DNA of 7,413 nt from Chloroflexota bacterium (GTDB lineage: Bacteria; Chloroflexota; Limnocylindria; QHBO01): the NCBI GenBank assembly GCA_019348395.1, contig JAHWJN010000060.1, forward strand, positions 1-7,413. Direction: 5' to 3'. Positions 1-6,650 of the stretch are shown in pieces (position 1 is the first letter of the stretch; each line of letters opens with the position of its first letter). Under the pieces are notes generated by a model. The model was not told the DNA's origin. It made no database searches and worked only from the letters and a program-made list of their open reading frames with translations. Made by a program: the position numbers and the translations under genes.

Positions 1-14
1 TGCTCTTCCGATCT
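1..14. other. Illumina adapter remnant (not genomic)
   Basis: The first 14 bases, TGCTCTTCCGATCT, are identical to the 3' end of the standard Illumina TruSeq read-2 adapter; the reverse complement is AGATCGGAAGAGCA. The minus-strand treS frame runs perfectly to codon 241, ending Pro-Glu-Thr-His at base 15. It then continues into Arg-Ser-Glu-Glu, where TreS proteins normally continue Glu-Phe-Leu. The loss of homology exactly at the adapter boundary supports an untrimmed library artefact. Real sequence starts at base 15. Confidence 0.95.
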
Positions 15-737
15 GTGGGTCTCGGGGAGGTTCTCGCAGTTGGTTCCCTCGCGCTCGTAGAGATAGGGGACCGCGTCCAGCCGGAACCCGTCCAGCCCGA
101 GGTCGAGCCAGAACCGGAGCGCGGCGAGCATGTTCTCCTGGACCTCTTCGTTGTCGTAGTTCAGGTCCGGCTGGTGACTGAAGAATCGGTGCCAGTAATA
201 CGCGCCCGCTTCTTCGTCCCACGTCCAGTTCGACTTCTCGGTGTCGATGAAGATGATCCGCGCGTCGGCATACCGCCCGTCCGTGTCGCTCCACACGTAC
301 CAGTCCCGCTTGGGGTTTCGCCGGCTGGATCGGGCCTCGACGAACCACGGGTGCTGGTCGCTGGTGTGGTTGACCACGAGCTCGGTGATGACCCGCAGGC
401 CGCGCCGATGTGCTTCCCGCACGAAACTCCGAAAGTCGCGCAGCGAGCCGTAGTCGGGGTGGATTTTCGTGTAGTCGGCGATGTCGTAGCCGTCGTCCTT
501 CAGCGGCGAGGGGTAGAAGGGCAGGAGCCAGATCGCCGTCACGCCGAGATCGGCGATGTAGTCGAGCTTCTCGGCCAGACCGGCGAAGTCGCCCATCCCG
601 TCGCCACTCGCGTCGTTGAACGCCTTGACGTGGAGCTGGTAGACGATTGCGTCCTTGTACCAGTGCGGATCGTCGCGCAACAGCTGCGGCGCGCGGGCAT
701 CGGCGCGGGCGGGCTCGGATGTGGCTGGTCTAATCAC
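15..737 (-). CDS. treS: Trehalose synthase TreS (maltose alpha-D-glucosyltransferase), N-terminal part, truncated by the window edge
   Basis: TreS is a cytoplasmic GH13 enzyme that interconverts trehalose and maltose. Only the first 241 codons are present; the family is usually about 550-600 residues, or longer when fused to a maltokinase. Visible motifs in order are [18 protein letters not shown] (about residues 24-41), the Asp-Gly-Met-Gly-Asp loop, [20 protein letters not shown] (GH13 region near residue 75), the conserved [12 protein letters not shown] segment, and [18 protein letters not shown]. The last contains the predicted nucleophile Asp221. The GTG start at 737-735 is chosen because an in-frame TGA lies four codons upstream and a GGAGG site (751-755) precedes it, though with a long 13-nt spacer. 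It begins 37 bp after glgE on the same strand, so the two probably form one transcript. A roughly 22-residue Ala/Arg-rich leader precedes the conserved domain. The missing part holds the rest of the barrel and any fused maltokinase domain. Identification is secure; the 3' end is absent because of the adapter junction, so it is not a biological truncation. Confidence 0.95.
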
Positions 738-750
738 CTGGCCGGGTCAA

Positions 751-755
751 CCTCC
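751..755 (-). promoter_or_regulatory. Ribosome binding site of treS
   Basis: On the minus strand this reads GGAGG, 13 nt before the GTG codon of treS. The spacing is longer than the usual 5-9 nt. It is nevertheless the only purine-rich match in the 37-bp glgE-treS gap, and it helps fix the GTG start because a TGA closes the frame just upstream. Confidence 0.5.
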
Positions 756-774
756 GTGGGAAGGGGCGCGAGGA

Positions 775-2859
775 TCAGCGTTGGAGCGCCGAGATGCTGA
801 AGATTCGAAACGGCTCCACTGCCGGATCCAGATGCAGGTGCAGATCGGCCCCCACCTCGCGCGACGTCCGGCCGGTCAGCAGGTCGGTGAGCTGATACGG
901 CTCGTCCCAGTCGATGCCGACCGCCGGCAGGTCGGGATGCAGGATCGCATGCTCGGCTGTCTCCGGATCGGTGTTCACGGCAACGTAGACCGGATCGCGC
1001 CAACGGTTCGGCTCGCCGGTGAGCGGATCGGGCTTCCCGAGCGGCAGCGCCTTGCGGTAGAACAGCGTCCGCTGGCCGGTGACGTGCTCGAAGCGCAGGT
1101 TGTCGTAGCGCTTGAGCGCCGGGCGCTCGTGGCGCACCCGGTTCAGCTCGCCGACGAGCAGCTTGATGTTCCCCGGCGCATCCCAGTCCCGCGCTCGGAC
1201 CTCGTACTTCTCGGAATCGAGGTATTCCTCGCGCTCCCCGAGGCGCGCGGACTCGCAGAGCTCCCACCCCGAGTAGATGCCGTACGAGCTCGACAGGGTG
1301 GCCGCCAGCACGCTGCGGATCACGAAGGCCGGCCGCCCCGCGTCGAGGTGGTGTGGGTTGATGTCCGGCGTGTTCGTGAAGAGGTTCCCCCGGAAGAACT
1401 CGCGCATCTCCGACTGCGTGAGCTCGGTGAAGTACTCGCGCAGCTCGGCCGCCGACTCGCGCCAGGTGAAGTACGTATAGCTCTGGGTGAAGCCGATCTT
1501 CGCGAGCTGGCGCATCATCTTCGGTTTGGTGAACGCCTCCGACAGGAAGATCACCTCGGGATGGTCGCGCTGGAGCTCGGGGATGAGCCAGGCCCAGAAC
1601 GGGATCGGCTTCGTGTGCGGATTGTCCACCCTGAAGATCTTCACCCCGCGCTCGATCCAGACGGTGAACACGCGCTTCCACTCGTGCCAGAGCGCCTCCC
1701 GGGCGGCGTGATCCTCGCCTTCGAAGTAGACCGGGTAGATGTCCTGGTACTTCTTCGGCGGGTTTTCGGCGTACTTGATCGACCCGTCCGGCGAGTGACG
1801 GAACCACTCGGGATGCTCGGTGACGTACGGGTGGTCGGGCGACGCCTGGATGGCGATGTCCAGCGCCAGCTCCATGCCGTGCGCCTCCACCTGCTCCCGG
1901 AAGTGAAGGAACTGCTCGAGGCTGCCGAGCTCCGGCGCGATGGCATCGTGGCCGCCCTCCGCGCCGCCGATCGCGTACGGCGACCCGACGTCGTCCGCAC
2001 CGGCATCGAGGGTGTTGTTCGGCCCCTTGCGGTTTGTGCGACCGATGGGGTGGATCGGTGGCAGGTAGACCACGTCGAAGCCCATGCCCGCGATCTCGGG
2101 CAGCCGCCACTCCGCCTCGGCGAAGGTGGTGGCCACCGGGTGCAGCGGATCGCGGCCCTGCGAGCGCGGGAAGAGCTCATACCAGGCGCCAAACCGGGCT
2201 CGCTCCCGGTCGACGACGAGCGGCAGCTCCGGCGAGCGGGTCGCGTACCGGCGGTCCGGATGGCGGCGCATGGCCGCCAACAGGTCCTCTCCGAGCAGGG
2301 CCGTGGCCCGGCTTGCCTCCGAGCGCGCGCGGCGGACGGCCGCCAGGCACTCACTGATGAGATGCGCTGCGTCGGCGTCGCTCGCGGCCTCGGCGCGGGA
2401 TCGCGCCGCTTCGAGCAGGATCCGGCCCTCCTCGATCTCGACCGGCACGGCGACGCCGGCGTCGAGCTTCTTGCGGAGCCCGTCGCGCCAGCTGCCGAAA
2501 TGGTCCCGCCACGCCTCGATCGCGTAGCGGTGCCATCGGTTGCGGGTGAGCTCGGTGTGACCGGACCAGCGGTCGTTGTCGACCGGCCGCATCGGCGCCG
2601 TCTGCCACTCCTCCTCGTCATCGGCGCGCAGCAGGAGGACGGCGTCGATGAGGTCATGGCCGTCGGCGAAGATGTCGGCGGTGACGAGCAGCTGGTCTCC
2701 GACGACACGCTTCACGGGGTACCGACCGCCGTCGAGCTGCGGGGCGATGCGTTCGATCACGATGCTCCGGCGCGTCCCGACCGTGCCGGGCTCGGGCTCC
2801 GACGCCTGGACGGGGATGGCGCCGACCGCGCGGCGCAGGCTCGTTTTCGTCGTCGTCAT
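775..2859 (-). CDS. glgE: Alpha-1,4-glucan:maltose-1-phosphate maltosyltransferase (GlgE), complete
   Basis: GlgE transfers maltosyl units from alpha-maltose 1-phosphate to the non-reducing end of alpha-1,4-glucan, releasing phosphate (GH13 subfamily 3, cytoplasmic). The 694-residue product matches the usual length. The N-terminal beta-sandwich domain is recognisable by QLDGGRYPVKRVVGD and ADIFADGHD (about residues 40-70). The barrel shows FDVVYLPPIHPIGRTNRKGP, then ALDIAIQASPDHPYV and HPEWF. The predicted nucleophile is Asp412 in FRVDNPHTKP and the acid/base is Glu441 in FLSEAFTKP. Their 29-residue separation equals that of Asp394/Glu423 in the Streptomyces enzyme. Asp499 in NTPDINP is the likely third carboxylate. 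The ATG at 2859 lies about 30 codons before the first conserved block and has no Shine-Dalgarno site, so the exact start is less certain than the identity. Downstream treS supplies maltose for the same pathway, after a phosphorylation step not encoded here. The upstream neighbour is divergent, with only 33 bp between starts. Confidence 0.96.
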   Translation of the reverse strand: MTTTKTSLRRAVGAIPVQASEPEPGTVGTRRSIVIERIAPQLDGGRYPVKRVVGDQLLVTADIFADGHDLIDAVLLLRADDEEEWQTAPMRPVDNDRWSGHTELTRNRWHRYAIEAWRDHFGSWRDGLRKKLDAGVAVPVEIEEGRILLEAARSRAEAASDADAAHLISECLAAVRRARSEASRATALLGEDLLAAMRRHPDRRYATRSPELPLVVDRERARFGAWYELFPRSQGRDPLHPVATTFAEAEWRLPEIAGMGFDVVYLPPIHPIGRTNRKGPNNTLDAGADDVGSPYAIGGAEGGHDAIAPELGSLEQFLHFREQVEAHGMELALDIAIQASPDHPYVTEHPEWFRHSPDGSIKYAENPPKKYQDIYPVYFEGEDHAAREALWHEWKRVFTVWIERGVKIFRVDNPHTKPIPFWAWLIPELQRDHPEVIFLSEAFTKPKMMRQLAKIGFTQSYTYFTWRESAAELREYFTELTQSEMREFFRGNLFTNTPDINPHHLDAGRPAFVIRSVLAATLSSSYGIYSGWELCESARLGEREEYLDSEKYEVRARDWDAPGNIKLLVGELNRVRHERPALKRYDNLRFEHVTGQRTLFYRKALPLGKPDPLTGEPNRWRDPVYVAVNTDPETAEHAILHPDLPAVGIDWDEPYQLTDLLTGRTSREVGADLHLHLDPAVEPFRIFSISALQR

Positions 2860-2892
2860 GGCTGTCGCGCAACGCTACACGATCGGGCCACA
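2860..2892. promoter_or_regulatory. Compact divergent start region between glgE and the propeller lipoprotein gene
   Basis: Only 33 bp separate the ATG of glgE (minus) from the first ATG of the plus-strand lipoprotein gene. Neither start has a GGAGG-like site. On the minus strand a TAGCGT hexamer fits the loose TANNNT -10 pattern, 12 nt before the glgE ATG. On the plus strand the nearest candidate is a poor TACACG at 2876-2881. No -35 element is evident. If these are the promoters, both transcripts would have little or no 5' leader. Alternatively, promoters may sit inside the opposing coding regions. This is inference from spacing and missing ribosome sites. Confidence 0.3.
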
Positions 2893-4173
2893 ATGGCGCC
2901 GATGAAGCCCGGCCGGATGCTGATCACGGTGGTCATAGGCGTGCTGGTGGCTGCATGTGGCACGCCATCCGACGCGTCGCGGACGGCGTCGCCGATCCCC
3001 GCCACGATGCCGAACTCGGTCTCGCCGTCGCCGGTCCCCTCTCCGCAAATCTCCGGAACGCCGGCCGCGACGCCGACGGGGGAACCGACCCCGCCGCCGG
3101 TGGCGACCGATCCACCGCCGCTCGCCCTCAGCCCGGTGGTGAGCGGACTCTCGTCGCCGATCAACATCACCGCCACCCCGGACGGCTGGCTCCTCGTCAA
3201 CGAGCGTTCCGGGCGGATCGTGGCCGTGTACCCCGAGAACGGAGAGACGGCCGTCACCCTCGACATCAGCGATCGGGTCCTCGGGGAGGGAGAGCGAGGA
3301 CTGCTGGGGCTGGCCCTCCACCCGGCATGGCGCGGCGAGGACCTGCGTGCCTTCGTCCACTACACCGATCGGGCGGGCGACACGGTCCTGTCCGAATTCT
3401 CGATGACGGACTTCGCGCTGCCGCCGCGCCTCGATCCGGCGACGGAGCGCGTCCTCCTCCGGGTCGACCAGCCGTACGCGAACCACAACGGCGGGCAGCT
3501 GGCGTTCGGTCCGGACGGGATGCTCTATCTCGGCCTGGGCGACGGCGGATCCGGCGGCGACCCCCACGACAACGGCCAGGATCCCGACACGCTTCTCGGA
3601 ACGATCCTCCGGCTCGACGTCAGCGAGCCCGGCGTCGCGCGCACCCCGGACGATGCGCCGTTCGCCGGCGGTGGCGGCGCACCCGAGGTGCATCTCTCCG
3701 GGCTGCGGAACCCGTGGCGCTTCAGCTTCGATCGCCTCACCGGCGACCTGTGGATCGCGGATGTCGGGCAGAACGCGTACGAGGAGGTGAACCGGCTCGA
3801 CCCGACCGCGGATGCCGGCGGCAACCTCGGATGGAACGTGATGGAGGCGAGCCACTGCTTCGCCGATGCGAACTGCGACACGGGCGCGTTCATCGGCCCG
3901 GTCAGCGAGTACGGACGCGAGCTCGGCTGCTCGATCACCGGCGGCTTCGTCTACCGCGGCGATTCGATTCCCGACCTGCGCGGCTGGTACCTGTTCGGCG
4001 ATTACTGCGGCGGCACCATCTTCGGCATCCGCTCCGACGTCGAGGAGCTCACGCCGCCACGCGTGCTGCTCGAGACGGACGCCGCCATCAGCAGCTTCGG
4101 GGAGAACGCCGAGGGCGAGCTGTATCTGGCCGATCTGCGTGGCGCCATCTACCGCATCGTCGAAGCCGACTGA
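2893..4173 (+). CDS. Lipid-anchored PQQ-dependent sugar dehydrogenase-like beta-propeller protein (glucose/sorbosone dehydrogenase family)
   Basis: This 426-residue protein starts with a lipoprotein signal: Lys5 and Arg8, a hydrophobic stretch (residues 9-20) and the lipobox Val-Ala-Ala-Cys, with Cys22 as the predicted lipidated residue. It is therefore expected outside the membrane. Residues 23 to about 75 form a Pro/Ser/Thr-rich linker. The rest is a glucose/sorbosone dehydrogenase (GSDH) propeller with typical blocks: GERGLLGLALHP, YANHNGGQLAFGPDGMLYLG, GLRNPWRFSFDRLTGDLWIA, VGQNAYEEVN and GGNLGWNVME. His198, in the Asn-His-Asn-Gly-Gly motif, is the likely counterpart of the catalytic base of soluble glucose dehydrogenase; Asp217 and Arg272 fall in the other conserved blocks. 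Four cysteines in the C-terminal third (two in SHCFADANC, one each in LGCSITGG and DYCGG) could form disulfides. ATG 2902 is an alternative start that also leaves a good signal peptide. The true substrate and PQQ use are unproven, since many family members have unknown substrates. The 3' end overlaps radC by 25 bp. Confidence 0.9.
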   Translation: MAPMKPGRMLITVVIGVLVAACGTPSDASRTASPIPATMPNSVSPSPVPSPQISGTPAATPTGEPTPPPVATDPPPLALSPVVSGLSSPINITATPDGWLLVNERSGRIVAVYPENGETAVTLDISDRVLGEGERGLLGLALHPAWRGEDLRAFVHYTDRAGDTVLSEFSMTDFALPPRLDPATERVLLRVDQPYANHNGGQLAFGPDGMLYLGLGDGGSGGDPHDNGQDPDTLLGTILRLDVSEPGVARTPDDAPFAGGGGAPEVHLSGLRNPWRFSFDRLTGDLWIADVGQNAYEEVNRLDPTADAGGNLGWNVMEASHCFADANCDTGAFIGPVSEYGRELGCSITGGFVYRGDSIPDLRGWYLFGDYCGGTIFGIRSDVEELTPPRVLLETDAAISSFGENAEGELYLADLRGAIYRIVEAD

Positions 4174-4883
4174 TCCAGCGCCCCGAGCGACCGGAGGCTG
4201 GTCCACCGCCCGCGACCGATGACGAGATGGTCGAGCAGCTCGATGTCGAGCAGCCGGCCGGCCTCCGACAGCTCCGCGGTGATGCGCAGGTCCTCGCCGG
4301 ATGGCGTCGGATCACCGGATGGGTGGTTGTGCACGACCAGCACGGCCGCAGCGCATGCGCGAACCGCGTCTCGGTAGACCTCGCCGACGCGCACCGAGGA
4401 CCCCGTTAGGTTGCCGCGATACACGGTGCGCCGCCCGACCACGACGTTCTTCGTGTCGAGCAGCAGGACACGCAGCTCCTCACGCTCGAGCGAGCCCATC
4501 GCGTCCACGAGCGGCTCCGCCGCGTCGGCCGGGGTCCGCACCAGCCAGGGCTCATGGACCGATGCCCACGCCACCCGCCTGCCGATCTCGACGCTCGACG
4601 TGACACGAAGTGCGGCGCCGGCGCCCAGGCCGGCGATCCGCAGCTCGACGGGATGGGCACGAACCGTTCGGTCGAGAGAGCCGAAGCGATCCAGCAGGCG
4701 CCGGGCAGCGCGCCGCGCCGCGGCGCCGTCGCCCAGCAGGGCCGCGAGGAGGGTCTCGTCGTCGCACGCCTCGGGACCGAGCTGCTCGAGCCGGCCGGCC
4801 GCGTCCGTCCGCGAGCCTCGCCTCGCCGCCGGGCGCAGCGGGATGGGCGTCGGAGTGGCGGGCGGACCCAGCGGCTCGGTCAT
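4149..4883 (-). CDS. radC: RadC family JAMM/MPN-domain protein
   Basis: This 244-residue protein has the RadC (UPF0758) architecture. A helix-hairpin-helix-like N-terminal region includes LRIAGLGAGAALRV (about residues 81-94). A JAMM metalloprotease-fold domain follows. Its metal site is visible as His185, His187, Ser189 and Asp191 in VVHNHPSGDPTPSGED, with Glu135 in the EREELRVLLLDTKN block as the likely catalytic glutamate. The family name is historical: the E. coli radC repair phenotype was later traced to recG, and the cellular role is unresolved. All JAMM residues are intact, so nothing suggests decay. The ATG at 4883 has no clear Shine-Dalgarno site. The first roughly 28 residues are Pro/Arg-rich and poorly conserved in appearance, so a later start is possible. 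It is the last gene of a minus-strand run, 67 bp after the CPBP gene. Its last 25 bp, including the stop codon, overlap the 3' end of the convergent lipoprotein gene. Confidence 0.92.
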   Translation of the reverse strand: MTEPLGPPATPTPIPLRPAARRGSRTDAAGRLEQLGPEACDDETLLAALLGDGAAARRAARRLLDRFGSLDRTVRAHPVELRIAGLGAGAALRVTSSVEIGRRVAWASVHEPWLVRTPADAAEPLVDAMGSLEREELRVLLLDTKNVVVGRRTVYRGNLTGSSVRVGEVYRDAVRACAAAVLVVHNHPSGDPTPSGEDLRITAELSEAGRLLDIELLDHLVIGRGRWTSLRSLGALDQSASTMR

Positions 4884-4917
4884 CGGCCACGGACGATAGC
4901 GACCGCGGATCTCCAGC

Positions 4918-4939
4918 GGCTTACCGCGGGCTTACCGCG
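4918..4939. repeat. Tandem 11-bp direct repeat with inverted arms
   Basis: The unit GGCTTACCGCG occurs twice back to back (4918-4928 and 4929-4939) in the 67-bp gap between the CPBP gene and radC. Each copy also takes part in a short inverted repeat: GCGG-CTTA-CCGC at 4916-4927 and CGCGG-GCTTA-CCGCG at 4925-4939. No T-tract follows on either strand, so an intrinsic terminator is unlikely. A paired operator for a regulator of radC, or chance in GC-rich DNA, are both possible. Confidence 0.6.
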
Positions 4940-4950
4940 CCAGCCGGAGG

Positions 4951-5946
4951 TCAGACCGGAAGCGGAACCACCTCGAAGCGGGCGAGCATCGCCAGGGCGA
5001 CCGAGATCCCGTTGACGGTCGCGTGCATCGCGATCGGCGCCAGCAGGTTGCCCGTGCGGCGGTACACCCAGGCCAGTGCCAGGCCGAGCAGGAAGATCGG
5101 CAGCACCGCCGCCACCGAGAGGTGGATCACCGCGAACAGCAGCGAGGAGCCCACGTAGGCGTATCGACGTCCCGCCTCTCGCAGCCACGCGTTGAAGACG
5201 ACCCCGCGGAAGAAGAGCTCCTCGGCGATCGGGGCCAGGATCACGATCGCGACGACTGCGAGGACCGGGTCAATGGTGAGCAGCGCGCGTTCGGCCGCCT
5301 GCGGGTCGGCGCTGATCCCCAGGCGCTCCAGGACGATCACGACGAGGGCAGAGACCGCCGTCGCGCCGATCCAGGCCAGCACGCCCCAGCGCAGCCCGGA
5401 GAACAGCGCCGCGGCCGGATCGGTCCCGGTCCACGAGGGCCAGCCGGACAGCGCCCGGGTGCGGAAGACGAACAGCCAGCTGACCGCGAGCAGCGCGGCC
5501 TGGGTGGAGACGAGCAGGACGACGGCGCCGAGCGGCGACAGCTCGCCTTCCCCCAGCAACAGGGCCGCCGCGTCCTCGCCGAACGGGGCCGTGAGGATGC
5601 CCGCCGTGACCAGCACCAGCACCAGCAGGATCAGGACGGACGGACCGCGGTAGCGCTCCGGCGGGAGGTGGCGCCGGACGTGAAGCTGGCGCACCGCGAC
5701 GTAGACCAGGCCCCCGAGGAACAGGACCCCGCCCGCGAACAGCAGCCACAGGAGAACGCCACGGTCCTCCAGCTCGAGCATTCCCTGGTCCACCATGCCG
5801 GCCGCACCGACCGATCCGAGCGCGAGGAGCGCGCCGGCGAGGACGAGCACCGGGCCGGGCCAGCGCGGCATGCGGATCGAGTCCGGGCCGGCCGTGGGAT
5901 GGGGACCGCTGGGCAGTCCTGGCCGCTCCGGCTCCGGGGGATCCAC
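4951..5946 (-). CDS. CPBP family intramembrane metalloprotease (CAAX protease/Abi family)
   Basis: This is a 331-residue polytopic membrane protein. Hydrophobic segments lie near residues 32-50, 64-86, 103-120, 138-161, 186-208, 224-241, 263-298 (probably two) and 302-320. The CPBP motifs are all present: Glu242-Glu243-x3-Arg247 in AEELFFRG, Phe271-x3-His275 in FAVIHLS, and His308-x3-Asn312 in MHATVNG. These are the predicted metal-binding and catalytic residues, so the protein looks active. In bacteria the family includes proteins processing or protecting against peptides, but most members have no known substrate. The GTG start at 5946 gives a Pro-rich cytoplasmic leader of about 30 residues. 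ATG 5871 (Met26) is an alternative, and neither has a strong ribosome site. It starts 14 bp after the stop of the zinc-ribbon gene, so the two are probably co-transcribed and may work together. Confidence 0.92.
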   Translation of the reverse strand: MDPPEPERPGLPSGPHPTAGPDSIRMPRWPGPVLVLAGALLALGSVGAAGMVDQGMLELEDRGVLLWLLFAGGVLFLGGLVYVAVRQLHVRRHLPPERYRGPSVLILLVLVLVTAGILTAPFGEDAAALLLGEGELSPLGAVVLLVSTQAALLAVSWLFVFRTRALSGWPSWTGTDPAAALFSGLRWGVLAWIGATAVSALVVIVLERLGISADPQAAERALLTIDPVLAVVAIVILAPIAEELFFRGVVFNAWLREAGRRYAYVGSSLLFAVIHLSVAAVLPIFLLGLALAWVYRRTGNLLAPIAMHATVNGISVALAMLARFEVVPLPV

Positions 5947-5960
5947 CTCGGGTGGGCGGA

Positions 5961-6572
5961 TCAGGAAGGAGTGGCGCCGCGCAGGCGACCGTGCTCAGCG
6001 GTGGCGTCAGTCGACGACGCGGCGGCCGGCTCCTCCCGCTCGCGGTCGGTGTCCGGCTCGGACGTTCGGGCGCGGATCCGGGCGGACCGCGGCGAGCGCT
6101 CGAACTCGCGACCGCAGAACGCGCATAGCGGCCAGGTGGGCTCGGCCAGGCGGTTGCACGAGGGGCATACGCGATGGAGCCGGGTTCGACAGTTCGGGCA
6201 GACCAGCCAATCCGCGTCGACGCGGTCCCGGCACACCGGACAGAGCTCGTTCTTCTCCACCTCGGCGAGCAGGCTCTCTTCAGCCAGCGAGCGCTCGTAG
6301 ACCTCGGCCAGCGTCTCACGCGGCCGAATGATGAGATAGAGCACGACGGCGAACATGAAGAGCAGCGGCGTGAAGAAGATGATCAGCGCGGCGGCGAAGT
6401 ACGGGAGAATCGGGTTCTCGGTGCGGGCCTGCATGTCGCGGAACGCCCAGTACGCCGTCCCGAGCCAGAGGAGCACGACGTAGATCACGATCAGCTGGCT
6501 GGCCAGCTGGACGATCGGGTTGTTCAGGAACCCCTCCCAGAACTGCCCGATCGGTTCGAGAATCGCATCCAT
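5961..6572 (-). CDS. Two-TM membrane protein with double zinc ribbon, function unknown
   Basis: This is a 203-residue protein of no assigned function. Two hydrophobic segments (about residues 22-43 and 57-82) suggest a membrane anchor with a short charged loop between them. A predicted helical Glu-rich stretch (about 86-109) leads to four CxxC knuckles: Cys111/114, Cys125/128, Cys136/139 and Cys150/153. This spacing fits two treble-clef or zinc-ribbon units of the double zinc ribbon (DZANK-like) type, each binding one zinc ion. The C-terminal 45 residues are Arg/Glu/Ser-rich and probably disordered. The ATG start is supported by a GAGG site 7 nt upstream. It is first in a minus-strand run with the CPBP protease (14-bp gap) and radC. 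The ribbon could be a protein-binding platform at the cytoplasmic face, possibly for the protease; that is inference from adjacency only. Confidence 0.85.
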   Translation of the reverse strand: MDAILEPIGQFWEGFLNNPIVQLASQLIVIYVVLLWLGTAYWAFRDMQARTENPILPYFAAALIIFFTPLLFMFAVVLYLIIRPRETLAEVYERSLAEESLLAEVEKNELCPVCRDRVDADWLVCPNCRTRLHRVCPSCNRLAEPTWPLCAFCGREFERSPRSARIRARTSEPDTDREREEPAAASSTDATAEHGRLRGATPS

Positions 6573-6579
6573 GTGGCTG

Positions 6580-6583
6580 CCTC
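6580..6583 (-). promoter_or_regulatory. Ribosome binding site of the zinc-ribbon gene
   Basis: On the minus strand this reads GAGG, 7 nt before the ATG at 6572. A second purine-rich run, AGGAGAGG, lies just upstream (6587-6594). The near-ideal spacing supports the chosen start and contrasts with the missing sites of glgE and radC. Confidence 0.6.
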
Positions 6584-6650
6584 GGCCTCTCCTGCGGGGG
6601 TGTGCGCTGTGGGGATCCGCGCGCCGATGAGCACGCTCGCGCCACGGGGC

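Noticed and set aside
15..800. A 261-codon plus-strand frame opposite treS.
   Set aside because: It is Val/Glu/Pro-rich without domains, and the opposite strand encodes conserved TreS motifs in every GH13 block.
655..2892. A plus-strand frame stays open from 655 through the whole antisense of glgE into the lipoprotein gene, giving an apparent 1172-residue protein.
   Set aside because: The part before 2893 is opposite a clearly conserved glgE, is rich in Arg/Val/Leu/Asp with no recognisable domain, and the lipoprotein signal peptide marks the true start at 2893 or 2902. Long antisense frames are usual in GC-rich DNA with strong third-position bias.
2875..4206. A 443-codon open frame on the minus strand opposite the lipoprotein gene.
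   Set aside because: It has low-complexity Arg/Gly/Val-rich composition with no motif, and the opposite strand carries an unmistakable beta-propeller family protein.
4149..4883. RadC considered as a marker of a genomic island, phage or defence locus.
   Set aside because: There is no integrase, transposase, restriction, toxin or phage gene nearby; the neighbours are housekeeping genes and base composition looks even across the window.
4951..5946. CPBP protease considered as an abortive-infection or bacteriocin-immunity gene.
   Set aside because: The family includes Abi-annotated members, but no bacteriocin precursor, double-glycine leader, transporter or other defence gene is present, so only the protease family call is supported.
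5023..6300. A 425-codon plus-strand frame opposite the CPBP and zinc-ribbon genes.
   Set aside because: The translation is dominated by Arg, Gln, Asp and Glu, as expected from the antisense of hydrophobic membrane codons; the minus-strand genes show complete family motifs.
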